Assembly: GCF_024323335.1 (NCBI RefSeq)
Contig: NC_066580.1
Coordinates: 257,276,977-257,340,976 of the forward strand
DNA: 64,000 nt
Origin: Lathyrus oleraceus
Lineage: Eukaryota > Streptophyta > Magnoliopsida > Fabales > Fabaceae
Reading direction: 5' to 3'
A model generated the notes under the pieces. It worked only from the letters and a program-made list of their open reading frames with translations, was not told the DNA's origin and ran no database searches. Below, piece after piece: positions 47,734-57,971 of the stretch. The position numbers and the translations under genes are program-made. Positions within the stretch are counted from its first letter, which is position 1. Every line of letters begins with the position of its first letter.

Positions 47734-48310
47734 GGCAAAAATAAGAGACATAAAAAATGAATATATGCATCCCGCTAGATTGAGTACCTCATCCTAGGGC
47801 AATTTAGGCAAAAATTAGGGATTTGGCAAGTAACTGCATCCTGACAAGACTTTGTTCTACGACTGTCGTCCATCAGAGATTCTTGTTCATTCGTTGTCAA
47901 CCAAAGCTTCAAATACATCGGATTCAGAATTGGTGGAGAAATGGTCATTATGTTCAATGTAGCTCTTTTCCAATATATATCACCAATTTCAAATTTGTAA
48001 AGATCTATGGAGTCTTGCCATTTGCAGACTACCATTCTATCAAATAAATTTGAGCCTTTATCCAATTATTTGCACTCTTATTTGTTTCTATTCAACAAAT
48101 GTTTTGCATGTTTTAATTGAGAAAATATCATTGTTATAAACAAACAAATTTTTCACAAATTGTTTTTAAACAAAGTGAACATTCACAATGATGAAAGGAT
48201 ACTTAAGGGATCCTCAGTGCTCTCCCAAGGGTGGCATGATTTCCAACAGGGTAAGACATTTGTTCATGTTCCTGGAATGACTGTATCCTCTTCTCCCAGA
48301 ATATGTGTTG

Positions 48311-48315
48311 TGGGT
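48311..48315. repeat. Target-site duplication of element D, left copy
   Basis: TGGGT precedes the LTR start TGTCATACCCC; the same bases follow the 3' LTR at 59974-59978. Confidence 0.95.
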
Positions 48316-48347
48316 TGTCATACCCCAAAAATTACCCATCATTTTTC

Positions 48348-48349
<2 letters not shown>

Positions 48350-48401
<52 letters not shown>

Positions 48402-48470
48402 AAAAAAATTTTAATTAATTAATTAATTAATTAATTAAATAATTAAAATAAATAAATAAATAAAATATAA
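48350..48470. repeat. A-tract and TTAA/TAAA microsatellite in the D LTR
   Basis: About 48 consecutive A, one G, more A, then repeated TTAA and AAATA units. The 3' LTR copy (58016-58135) differs in length and is interrupted by C and G. Confidence 0.9.
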
Positions 48471-48528
48471 CAAATTATTTTGGACTTGGGTCTCCCTCAT
48501 TCCAAGCCCATTACCCACAAAATTAGTC

Positions 48529-48536
48529 TATAAATA
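48529..48536 (+). promoter_or_regulatory. TATA box of the element D 5' LTR
   Basis: TATAAATA, identical context in the 3' LTR (58199-58206). Confidence 0.75.
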
Positions 48537-49066
48537 CTGAAGTTTCAGTAGAGGAAAAGGACGGGGAGTTAGACTTAGAGTTTACACTGGGAGATTCACT
48601 GGAGAAAGAAGGAAGAGAAGCAAAACACTCTGAGGTTTCCTTGGAACAAAACCTTGAGGAAAAAGAAAGAGAGAGAACAGAGAAGGACGGATAGAAACTT
48701 TGGCATAGGAACCCTGCCAACCCGGAGAATTCAGAATAAAGAAACCCTGAAGGCAGCTCATCCGCCCCGAAGCCATCGCCGCCCAATTCCCGCCGCCTAA
48801 CTCATTCCGATACCACAAGTGGTCAATCCCTTCAACCTTGAATTGGCAAACAGGTTTGCGTATCTCTATTGTTTATACTTTCAATTGGCCATATCTACAC
48901 ATATAATGCATCATGATTAAATGTTGATATATATTTGCTTTCGTATGTGAATTTAAATATGCCTGAATACCCTGAATGTTTGACCATGCTGTTCCTGTGA
49001 TAAAATGCCATAAAGTTCAAGGTTCCTAACATGGGGCTGTTTTTCTCAAAATTCAAAATCCGTGGC

Positions 49067-49105
49067 CGTTCGCCTGGCCTTCGCTAGGCGAGGCAGAGGC
49101 GAACG
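49067..49105. repeat. Nested hairpin downstream of the TATA box (D 5' LTR)
   Basis: Outer stem CGTTCGCC/GGCGAACG (49067-49074, 49098-49105), inner TTCGC/GCGAG (49080-49084, 49088-49092). An identical copy lies in the 3' LTR near 58738-58776. Confidence 0.85.
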
Positions 49106-50105
49106 AGACAGTACCTGATTTTTCTAGTCTGTTTTTTTTTAATGTTTTTATCATAGCCATGCATTATTCATCCTATCCTATTTACTGTTGCGATATTTTT
49201 CCGGTGTAATCTTCGATTGCACCCTGATTTGGTATTCTGACATGTTTCTTTTTGAGCTTCGAAAAGGTTCACATATCCCAGGAAAAGGTTATTGGCTAGG
49301 TATTCCACTTTATTTGTGGGATACCCTTGTGGAGTTTTCACCCTAAATTACCTAATTAATTTTAATGTATTAATTTTAATGTATTAATTTTAATGTATTA
49401 ATTTTAATGTGGGAGATTCCTCCTAATCACCTAATTAATTGTAAAACTTTGCCTTTGAATAAGTGATCTTGGACCTCTCTTTGTTGCCTTACGATTACGA
49501 TATTACGGTCATGTCCCGCGAATGTGGGGATACCCTTAGCAAAGACCCTTCGGTTAAATCATCATAAAATAAATTATAGTCCCTCGGATGTTGCCTTCAA
49601 ATATACAACTTTGTCCCTCGATGACCCTCCGATGTTGCCTACGATTAAATGATGATAGTCCCTTCGAATGCTAAGGTATCCTCATAACTGTTGCCTTCAA
49701 TGACCAATCGATGACCCTACGATGACCCTTTTACATCCAAAGGATAAAACTACTTATTTCTCAATAATAAGGACAGTTTTACCCTCATAAGGATAGGAAA
49801 TGCCCGTAAAGACCTTGGGTCGGTATAACTCTTAATTGCTGGCTCACAACTTAAAACACTTTTTCGCACCTCACACCTTTCAAAATACCTTTAGAAAATC
49901 ACCACTTGGTATACATTCATACTAGAATCATTACCGAGTTATATTTTTCTAAACAATTTTCAAAACTAAACGAGATAACCACTTTGTATACATTCATACA
50001 AGAATCATTACAAAGTTAAATTCTCTTTTCAAAACAATTTTCCAAACAATTCACAAACACTTTTTTTTAGACAAAAATAATATAAGTGATCGAGCAATTA
50101 AGAGC

Positions 50106-50141
50106 CCATGGATAACCATGGATACAAAGGGTGCTAACACC
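50106..50141 (+). other. Conserved U5 hairpin and GGTGCTAACACC motif (D 5' LTR)
   Basis: CCATGG-ATAA-CCATGG (50106-50121) then GGTG-CTAA-CACC (50130-50141), followed by TTCCC as in all the other LTRs. Confidence 0.75.
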
Positions 50142-50305
50142 TTCCCTTTGTATAATGTACCTCCCGAACCCAAAATCTAAATTAAGGTCTTTCCTGTTCT
50201 TTTCCACCTTTCCTTATTGGATAAAAGAAAAGTCGGTGGCGACTCTTGCTAACCGCGACATTGCGATTAAAACCACAAAAAGTCCAGTTCACCGTATGAC
50301 AGAAC

Positions 50306-50324
50306 TGGCGACTCTGCTGGGGAC
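50306..50324 (+). promoter_or_regulatory. Primer-binding site, element D
   Basis: TGGCGACTCTGCTGGGGAC begins 4 nt after the LTR; same word as in element B. Confidence 0.9.
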
Positions 50325-51042
50325 CACTAAAAGAGAGGTTACCTTAAAAAACAAGATCACTTATTCCAAATTGTCTGATTTACTTTTAAGGGATTGCTTG
50401 GGTATTTTTGAGTGAAAGATCCTACACCCGGATCTAGTGTACCTTAGGTAAGTAGCAATAGATCATCACGACTATCCGGCGTATACTGGAATGGTTAAAA
50501 TGATGGCTACGGTTAATGTGACACTTTGGTTGTCCTGATGTTCCTCATGTTACTTGAGGAAAAATTTGGCTTCCGCGTGGTGTCGTCAAAGCATTAACCA
50601 GACCTTTAGAACCCTAATTGACTCATCCTGGCCATTAGAAAGTAGTGAGATAACTGACTTCGGTTCCGACCGGGGTTGGTTGAGACTCGATACTACACTC
50701 TTTGAGATTGGACTTTAGGGAAGCTTCGGTCAACCCCTTGGTGTTGCACTGAAGTGGACTTAAGGAAAGGTCAATGATTTGAGATCCTTCTAGAACCCGG
50801 TTACTATTCTAAGACAGGTTGAACCCACCAAACTTCAGTGGGGAGGGTACTTACCTATGGAACTCATGCAAGCCTTAAAACCTAGGAATGATTGTTGTAT
50901 GACTTGCTTATGCTTGTTATTTGTTTAATATCATAATATCATAACATCATAACATCATAACATCATAACATCATAACATTATGACATTGCACTAATCACT
51001 TCGAGGACTTAGGGATTTAACTTGGCTCTATTTTGTAAGGCT
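50325..51042 (+). other. Element D 5' leader
   Basis: 718 bp without conserved coding. It ends in a 9-bp ATCATAACA-type microsatellite (about 50927-50990). Confidence 0.65.
50927..50990. repeat. 9-bp microsatellite (ATCATAACA)n
   Basis: About six to seven units, the first ones with AT instead of AC. It lies 53 bp before the ORF1 start. Confidence 0.9.
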
Positions 51043-52371
51043 ATGGCTCCCAGGAAGACTATCCGGATAAATTTTGTAGTCATCTCTCCCCAACTCAAGG
51101 ATTTAGTGTCAGAACTTCCTGATCAGGCTCAGTTCGTCAAAAAGCATGGTTCTCTCCTCGATTTGGTTACCACTAGTTTCAAAGAAGATATGATGAGAGT
51201 CCTATTCCAGTTCTTCAATCCTAAACATCATTGCTTCACATTCCCAGATTATCAGTTGGTGCCCACATTAGAAGAATTTTCCCAGCTGCTTGGGATACCT
51301 ATTCTTGATCAAATACCTTTCAGTGGTTTAGAAAAGATTCCGAGGTCCGAAAAAGTTGCCGCAGCTTTACACATGACAAAGTCAGATATTGAAGCTAATT
51401 GGGTAACAAGAAGTGGAGTTAAGGGTTTACTTGCCAAATTTCTGATGAATAAGGCCCGAGAATTCTTAAAAGTCATGAATGTCCATGCTTTCGAGGAGAT
51501 TCTAGCATTACTAATCTATGGTTTGGTGTTATTCCCTAATCCAGATCAATTCATAGATATGAATGCTATTCAGATATTTCTCGCTCGTAACCCTGTGCCT
51601 ACCTTGCTCGGCGACATTCTGCATTCCCTTCACACTCGTACTATGAAGAGGCAAGGGACTCTCATGTGCTGCATACCTTTATTATCCAGGTGGTTTATTT
51701 CGCACCTTCCTCAGTCAGTCTTGAAGAATGAGCAAAGTTTGAGATGGTCTCAAAGGATAATGTCGCTCTCCCACTCAGACATCCGTTGGTGTCCTCATTT
51801 CAAAGAAAACAATATCATCATTGACCGTTGTGGAGAATTCCCTAATGTACCACTCATGGGGATAAGAGGAGGTATTACTTATAATCCTGCTTTAGCCCTA
51901 CGTCAGTTTGGTTGTGCTCGAAGAGATGGTCCACATGAAATAATTATACAAGGCACGGTGTTTGACTATGATAACGATTCCCAAGGTCTCCGTCAAAGAT
52001 TTGTGCGAGCTTGGGGCATGGTGAAAAGAAGTACTTTAGGACAGAAAAACTCTATTCCTATGGAACCTTATCTCAGATGGGTCCGCACAAGAGCTCGTGA
52101 ACTTGTCATGCCATATCTGGCAGTCGGACCACTGATTGTTGAACCAGAAGCTGAAGGAGGTACTCCTCAGATCGTTCCTTATCCAGATATGCCTACCGAT
52201 GTTGAAGAGTTAAAGAAGTCCTGGATCCAGTTGAGAGAGGAAAGGGATACTTTTGAAGCCCAGTTCTGTGCTACAAGGAAGAAGGTGTTAGAGCTCACCG
52301 GCCAGCTTAATGAGGAACGAAGACTCAATACATATCTTCGCCCAAAAAGAAGCCGTCCCTGGGAGACCTGA
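51043..52371 (+). CDS. Element D ORF1: intact Ogre ORF1 protein, unknown function
   Basis: 442 residues, ATG 51043 (MAPRKTIRINF) to TGA 52371. An upstream TTG would add seven residues with no support. Shared landmarks: 'FFNPKHHCFTFPDYQLVPT' (about residue 60), 'LPARNPVPTLLGD'-like segment reading LARNPVPTLLGDI (about 184), 'LLSRWFISHLPQS' (about 214) and 'NVPLMGIRGGITYNPALA' (about 270). A short charged C-terminal coiled coil follows (about 388-436). It is the only complete protein the element can make, in a copy where gag, protease and RT are deleted. That could mean ORF1 is needed in cis, or that there has been too little time for decay. Function unknown. Confidence 0.9.
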   Translation: MAPRKTIRINFVVISPQLKDLVSELPDQAQFVKKHGSLLDLVTTSFKEDMMRVLFQFFNPKHHCFTFPDYQLVPTLEEFSQLLGIPILDQIPFSGLEKIPRSEKVAAALHMTKSDIEANWVTRSGVKGLLAKFLMNKAREFLKVMNVHAFEEILALLIYGLVLFPNPDQFIDMNAIQIFLARNPVPTLLGDILHSLHTRTMKRQGTLMCCIPLLSRWFISHLPQSVLKNEQSLRWSQRIMSLSHSDIRWCPHFKENNIIIDRCGEFPNVPLMGIRGGITYNPALALRQFGCARRDGPHEIIIQGTVFDYDNDSQGLRQRFVRAWGMVKRSTLGQKNSIPMEPYLRWVRTRARELVMPYLAVGPLIVEPEAEGGTPQIVPYPDMPTDVEELKKSWIQLREERDTFEAQFCATRKKVLELTGQLNEERRLNTYLRPKRSRPWET

Positions 52372-52577
52372 GCTTTTATTGTATTTTACTTCTTATTATA
52401 ATGAATATTAATCAAATATTATTAATAAAAGTGGCTTTCTTTTTTTTGGTAGTTTATGCAAAATTAAATTCCAAAAGTCCTTGAAAACATTTCATACATT
52501 GCATAGCATAACATGACATTGCATAACAGGTACTCTAAAAGGATCAGTATTCTCACGGTTTTCCTTCAAACAGAAAA
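52372..52577 (+). other. Element D spacer between ORF1 and gag remnant
   Basis: 206 bp, A/T-rich, with repeated 'cattgcat/acatgacattgcat' words. No ORF. Confidence 0.5.
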
Positions 52578-53110
52578 ATGGACCTCGAACAAACTGTCAA
52601 AGATCTCCAGGCTCAGAATGCTCAACTCCAGGAGATGATCTTGAACTTATCCAAGGGGCAGGAGGAACTAAAGACTCTCTTGCTCAAGAAGAAAAAGGAC
52701 AAGAAATCTGTGAGGCACATTAACCCGGAAGAAGGCAGTTTACGAAGATCAATATGACTTTAGCACAAGCACTGCAGGGTATGCTAAAAGTAAATTTAAT
52801 TACCCTCAGAGATCCTCCTGCAAAACCCAACACTACTTCTCCTCGTTATAATCCCAACGCCAGGTGTGCCTATCACTCCGATAGCCCCGGGCATGATACG
52901 AATGATTGCTGGTCGCTGAAGAACAAGATTCAGGATATGATCGACGCTGGGGAATTTGAATTTGATCCTCTGGATATTCCTAATGTCATCACTGCTCCTA
53001 TGCCCGATCATGACAAGACTGTTAATGCTGTAGAAGATGTGAATAGCGATTGCAACTTGGATAATTGGAAGGCTGAAGACACTATTCCAACTTCCTTTAG
53101 TCAGGAGTAA
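52578..53110 (+). pseudogene. Element D gag remnant (capsid and protease deleted)
   Basis: ATG 52578 opens the gag N-terminal coiled coil (MDLEQTVKDLQAQNAQLQEM) for 59 codons to TGA 52755-52757. A second frame (52754-53110) carries the zinc-knuckle-like CAYHSDSPGHDTNDC and then jumps to the acidic protease tail 'DCNLDNWKAED'. Compared with B, the whole capsid domain and the retropepsin are missing through two deletions. The stop TAA (53108-53110) again overlaps a donor-like G|TAATT at 53107. The first product might still be made as a short coiled-coil peptide. Confidence 0.85.
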
Positions 53111-53330
53111 TTGTTTGTTGTTTATTCAATGTATCAAATTTGGTTAAATGTTTTGTCATTCTCATAAGCATATTCATATTCAATAAATCAATGGACTTTT
53201 TGCATTCAAATATTGCGCTCTTTATCTTTCCTGTCATTTTTCAAATAAGCTATGCTTTCTTGCACACACTCACGTAACAAATTGCGTATCCACATCCACT
53301 CTGGATCCTGTTGATAATAGTTCTGCTACT
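53107..53330 (+). other. Element D intron-like region
   Basis: A donor-like GTAATT at 53107 and an A/T-rich stretch up to the first recognisable pol codons near 53325. No acceptor as clear as CATTATGCAG is present. Confidence 0.4.
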
Positions 53331-54617
53331 GTTCATTATGACTTCGAAAATCCGATCTACCAAGCCGAAGATGGAAGTGAGGAAGATTGTGAAGTACCTG
53401 AAGAACTTGCCAGACTGTTACTGAAAGAAGAAAGGACTATACAGCCGCATGAGGAGTCAATTGAAACTGTCGATCTGAGTACTAAAAGTAGACAAGAAAG
53501 AAGTCAGAAGCCTCTTTGGGCACTTGAATTACATTGCCCGGTTTATATCCTACTTGACTGCTACTTGCAAACCTATCTTCAAATTACTGAGGACAGTCAA
53601 GAGATGATGAATGTCAGGAAACTTTTGATAAAATCAAGAAGTGTCTCCAAGAACCTCCAATTCTGACACCACCAGTTGAAGGAAGACCTCTAATCATGTA
53701 TTTGACCGTGTTAGAAAATCCAATGAGGTGTGTTGGGGCAACATGACGAGTCTGGTCGAAAAGAGCATGCCATATACCGCCTTAGCAAAAGGTACCGACT
53801 GTGAAACAAGATACTCATAGCTCGAGAAAGCTTGCTGCGCTTTGGCTTGGGCTGCTCGCCGACTAAGACAGTACATGTTGAATCATACCACTTTATTGAT
53901 TTCTAAGATGGGTTCTATCAAATATCTATTCGAGAAACTTGTTGTCTCCTGAAAGAGTTATCACTGATAATAGTGCTAATTTGAACAACAAGATGGTTAC
54001 TGCACTCTGCACGCGGTTCAAAATAAAACACTCTAATTCTTCTCCGTACCGGCCAAGGATGAACGGCGCCGTGGAGACTGCTAACAATGTCCAGAAGCTT
54101 ATACAAAAGATGACAGTAATGTACAAAGACTGGCATGAGATGTTACCATTTGCTTTTCATGACTATCGCACTTCAGTACGCACTTCGACAGGGGCAGCTC
54201 CGTTCTCTTTAGTCTATGGAATGGAAGCCATCTTACCAGTGGAAGTTCAGATTCCCTCGCTAAGAATCATGAAAGAGGCGGGCTTAGATGAAGAGGAACG
54301 GATTCAGACTCGACTCGATCAGATAAATTTGATTGAAGAGACTCGCGGCTGTTTGTCATAGGCAGATATATCAGAAACGCATGACCCAGGCATTCAACGA
54401 AAGGGTCAAGCGACAAGTGTATCAAATTGGCGACTTGGTAATCAAGCGTATCGTGCTACCGCAAACTGATCCCAGAGGCAAATGGACTCCCACGTACAAA
54501 GGGCCATTTGTAGTTAGGAAGGTATTCTCTGGTGGAGCCATGATACTTGCTACAGTGGATGGCGAAGATTTCCCGCATCCCGTGAACGCGGACATAGTTA
54601 AAAAATACTACGCATGA
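53325..54617 (+). pseudogene. Element D pol remnant: RT edge, RNase H, half of integrase
   Basis: Three blocks. 53325 to about 53500 is the region before RT ('YDFENPIYQAEDGSEEDC'). About 53500-53940 is the RT-RNase H linker and RNase H ('HLNYIARFISYLTATC'-like, then 'LAWAARRLRQYML') with several stops. About 53940-54617 is integrase from just before the second catalytic Asp (ITDNSANLNN) through NGAVETAN to the C-terminal 'GKWTPTYKGPFVVRK', ending TGA. Missing relative to B: about 0.84 kb with the whole RT core (YVDD included), and about 1.3 kb with archaeal RNase H, zinc region and first catalytic Asp. A 5-bp loss near 54337 shifts the frame. It can have no RT or integrase activity. Confidence 0.9.
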
Positions 54618-54627
54618 AAAAGACCCG

Positions 54628-54796
54628 CTAGATCGACGTATCTAGGCAAAAGTAAGGGCATCCCGGCGAACCAAAAGGGTTCGGGCAAAAATTAGGGATA
54701 TATATAAAAATGTACACCCGGCAAGTCAAAAACCTGAAAAGGTGGCTTGGGCAAAAAGGGTATCCTGGTGGACTGAAAACCTGAAAAGGCGGTCCA
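54628..54796 (+). repeat. Post-pol hairpin repeats, element D
   Basis: CTAGAT/ATCTAG (54628-54633, 54640-54645). CGAACC/GGTTCG (54667-54672, 54678-54683). CAAG/CTTG (54722-54725, 54746-54749) enclosing CCT-GAAA-AGG. TGGAC/GTCCA (54769-54773, 54792-54796) enclosing CCT-GAAA-AGG (54780-54789). Where A-C have CCC/GGG, D mostly has CCT/AGG, a paired change. Confidence 0.88.
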
Positions 54797-55859
54797 GGCA
54801 AAAATTAGGGATTAAAGCGTATGACTATGTCCCGTTCTCAGTCAACTTTCATCCAAGTTCAAGGGACTGACCAAGCCAATCACTTCTATCCGACAGCAGG
54901 GGATGAGATGCTTGAAGACATAATGGCAGTAGTAGACTTAAAATCAATAGGACTTTTTCTGCATAGCTTTCTCTTTGTTTTTGACAATTTCCTCTTACTA
55001 GGATTTCTGTCTCCTTGTACACAATTTGCCTGTTTATAGGCCTTCTTTCAAAAATCAATACAACCCTCTTTCAAAAAAGATGCTTTTGTTTTTTACTTTT
55101 CTGTTTTGGTTGCGTAAATGTCCATTGATTTAATTTGAATTAATATGTGCATTTGAATATGACCAATGTTTACCAAAATACATGCATAGAATAGCAATAG
55201 CAATTACTACCCTACTTCAGGATCAAGGAAAAGGTCTAATCATGCTTCCAATGAATCCACTACCAATTCTCTTCCCCCCAGCAAGCCTGTTTTTTTTCCC
55301 CAGAAGAAGTTGGCAGTATTCCCCGGCACAGCCAGCTATTCCCCAACAGAGGTCGGCATCATCAGACAGATTGATCATCTCATCCATCCCCAGCCAGGCT
55401 CTGTTGAATATCTCTACCATCAGACAGAAATCAGAACCCCCAGCCGAGAGAGGGTCCTCAACACGAATATCTCCAATCAGTAGATGGGGATTTATTTTCC
55501 CCAGTAGAGTCCCCAAGCAGAACTTCTCATACGCATAACTCATTCATTGCATCATTTCACAGCATACGCATGCATACAACATTCGCATTTATTTTCGAAA
55601 GCATAAAACATCTCATGCATCATGACATGGCATAAAGCTAACTTTTCTTTGCAGGTTAATTATCCTCCTGATATAGTCAAAGTAAAAGGCTCATTCAGGC
55701 AGACGCCTTTATCAATCACAGACAAGATTCAGATACATATTCCAGATGCAATTCATGGGAACATTCATTCTGACAACACTTCGATATCCTCCTAGCGATG
55801 GCATCTTTAAGCCCATCCCAGACATTTATTGCAAGTACAACGTATACAGATACAGCCTA

Positions 55860-56110
55860 ACATACGGTTCATTCTGATTCAGCTCAACATATGACTCCTT
55901 CAACTCAGATACGATCTAGCATACGATCCATTCTGACCTTCGACAACTCAGATACGATCTAGCGTACGATCCATTCTGACCTTCTTCAACTCAGATACGA
56001 TCTAACAGACGATCCATTCTGACCCTTAACAACTCAGATACGATCTAGCGTACGATCCATTCTGACCTTCTTCAACTCAAGTACAGTCTAATGCACGACC
56101 AAGTTAGACC
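55860..56110. repeat. Short tandem repeats before the 64-bp array
   Basis: Four to five units of about 45-50 bp containing AACTCAGATACGATCTA, GTACGATCC and ATTCTGACC. The GATC-8nt-GATC core fits the hairpin pattern of the main array. Confidence 0.8.
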
Positions 56111-56120
56111 TTCATCTGAC

Positions 56121-57336
56121 CAGATGCTACCTTCGGACAGGTACATTTCTGGATGGTAGTCTAGTATACGGCTACTCCCTTTCCCAGATGCTACCTTCGG
56201 ACAGGTACATTTCTGGATGGTAGTCCAGTATACAGCTACTCCCTTACTCAGATGCTACCTTCGGACAGGTACATTTCTGAATGGTAGTCTAGTATGCGGC
56301 TACTCCCTTTCTCAGATGCTACCTTCGGACAGGTACATTTCTGAATGGTAGTCTAGTATGCGGCTACTCCCTTTCCCAGATGCTACCTTCGGACAGGTAC
56401 ATTTCTGGATGGTAGTCCAGTATACGGCTACTCCCTTTCCCAGATGCTACCTTCGGACAGGTACATTTCTGGATGGTAGTCTAGTATACGGCTACTCCCT
56501 TTCCCAGATGCTACCTTCGGACAGGTACATTTCTGGATGGTAGTCCAGTATACGGCTACTCCCTTTCCCAGATGCTACCTTCGGACAGGTACATTTCTGG
56601 ATGGTAGTCCAGTATACAGCTACTCCCTTACTCAGATGCTACCTTCGGACAGGTACATTTCTGAATGGTAGTCTAGTATGCGGCTACTCCCTTTCCCAGA
56701 TGCTACCTTCGGACAGGTACATTTCTGGATGGTAGTCCAGTATACGGCTACTCCCTTTCCCAGATGCTACCTTCGGACAGGTACATTTCTGGATGGTAGT
56801 CTAGTATACGGCTACTCCCTTTCTCAGATGCTACCTTCGGACAGGTACATTTCTGGATGGTAGTCCAGTATACGGCTACTCCCTTTCTCAGATGCTACCT
56901 TCGGACAGGTACATTTCTGAATGGTAGTCTAGTATACGGCTGCTCCCTTTCCCAGATGCTACCTTCGGACAGGTACATTTCTGGATGGTAGTCCAGTATA
57001 CGGCTACTCTCTTTCCCAGATGCTACCTTCGGACAGGTACATTTCTGGATGGTAGTCTAGTATACGGCTACTCCCTTTCCCAGATGCTACCTTCGGACAG
57101 GTACATTTCTGGATGGTAGTCCAGTATACGGCTACTCCCTTTCCCAGATGCTACCTTCGGACAGGTACATTTCTGGATGGTAGTCCAGTATACGGCTACT
57201 CCCTTTCCCAGATGCTACCTTCGGACAGGTACATTTCTGGATGGTAGTCCAGTATACAGCTACTCCCTTACTCAGATGCTACCTTCGGACAGGTACATTT
57301 CTGAATGGTAGTCTAGTATACGGCTACTCCCTTACT
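56121..57336. repeat. 64-bp tandem array, 19 units
   Basis: CAGATGCTACC recurs every 64 bp exactly from 56121 to 57273, with no indel across 19 units; a degenerate unit follows at 57337. Every unit has TACC-8nt-GGTA and GTAGTC-8nt-GGCTAC (unit 1: 56128-56143 and 56156-56175). Variants at five or six positions reappear with a 5-unit (320-bp) shift. 64 is not a multiple of three, so ORFs here are incidental. Confidence 0.97.
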
Positions 57337-57800
57337 CAGATGCTACCTAGTGCACGGTACATTTCTGAAGTTTAGTCTAGTGTACGACTACTCCCTTTTA
57401 CCATCAGATTCAGCCTACTGGACGGCTCATTCTGCAACTCAGATTCGATTTAATGTACGATCCATTCTGAGCTCCAGCAACTCCAATGCGGTCTAACGTA
57501 CGACCCATTCGGATCCTCAACTACTCAAATGCTACCTAGTGTACGGTACATTTCTGAAGTGTAGTCTAGTGTACGACTACCCCTTTCATCATCAGATTCA
57601 GCCTAACGGACGGCTCTCTCTTCAACTCAGATACGATCTAGCGTATGGTCCATTCTGATCCTTTATCCCCAACAGCATATGACACACTCCGACTCCCCAG
57701 CGAAGTCGGCAGCCTAATGGATGACTCATTATTCGGTCTAATGTACGACCCAGTGTGGCACCCATGTCTTCAAATTGGCCTAATGTACGGCTCGATCTGA
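57337..57800. repeat. Diverged hairpin units after the 64-bp array
   Basis: Single copies with 8-nt loops: TAGTC/GACTA (57373-57390), AGCC/GGCT (57412-57427), GGTC/GACC (57490-57505), TACC/GGTA (57533-57548), GTAGTC/GACTAC (57561-57580) and others to about 57795. Confidence 0.8.
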
Positions 57801-57971
57801 AGCTTTCGTCATCAAACCTCCCGGATGACATCTTTAAGCCCATCTCCATCAAGACCAACTGTCGATCCTCAAGTGCAAATTTTGGGGGCATTCTAGTGTT
57901 CAATAATCTTCCACCTCTAGACCACGAATGGCATACACGCCATCCTAACTCTCTCGGTTCAAGAATATTGA

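Larger units (their letters stand above)
47637..48315 (+). other. Element C 3' UTR, part 1
   Basis: Non-coding; two post-pol hairpins at the start, then 'gcaaaaattaggg' text shared with A. It stops at the D insertion and continues at 59979. Confidence 0.8.
48316..50301 (+). repeat. Element D 5' LTR
   Basis: TGTCATACCCC to CCGTATGACA. A run of about 48 A (48350-48399) and a TTAA/TAAA microsatellite (to about 48470) precede the TATA box at 48529. Nested hairpin at 49067-49105, the 'tagtccct/gttgcct' module (49500-49740) shared with the inverted LTR at 1-430, and U5 hairpin CCATGG-ATAA-CCATGG (50106-50121) with GGTGCTAACACC (50130-50141). Confidence 0.95.

Noticed and set aside
48523..48818. 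Minus-strand ORFs of 87 and 78 codons, repeated at 58193-58488
   Set aside because: They recur because they lie in both LTRs of D. No protein features, and the strand is opposite to the element.
56358..56863. Two identical 61-codon ORFs in the 64-bp array
   Set aside because: The unit is not a multiple of three, so the repeat is read in all frames. The identity only reflects the 320-bp higher-order shift.
56121..57336. CRISPR-like look of the 64-bp array
   Set aside because: There are no unique spacers: whole units repeat without gaps, and this is plant DNA.
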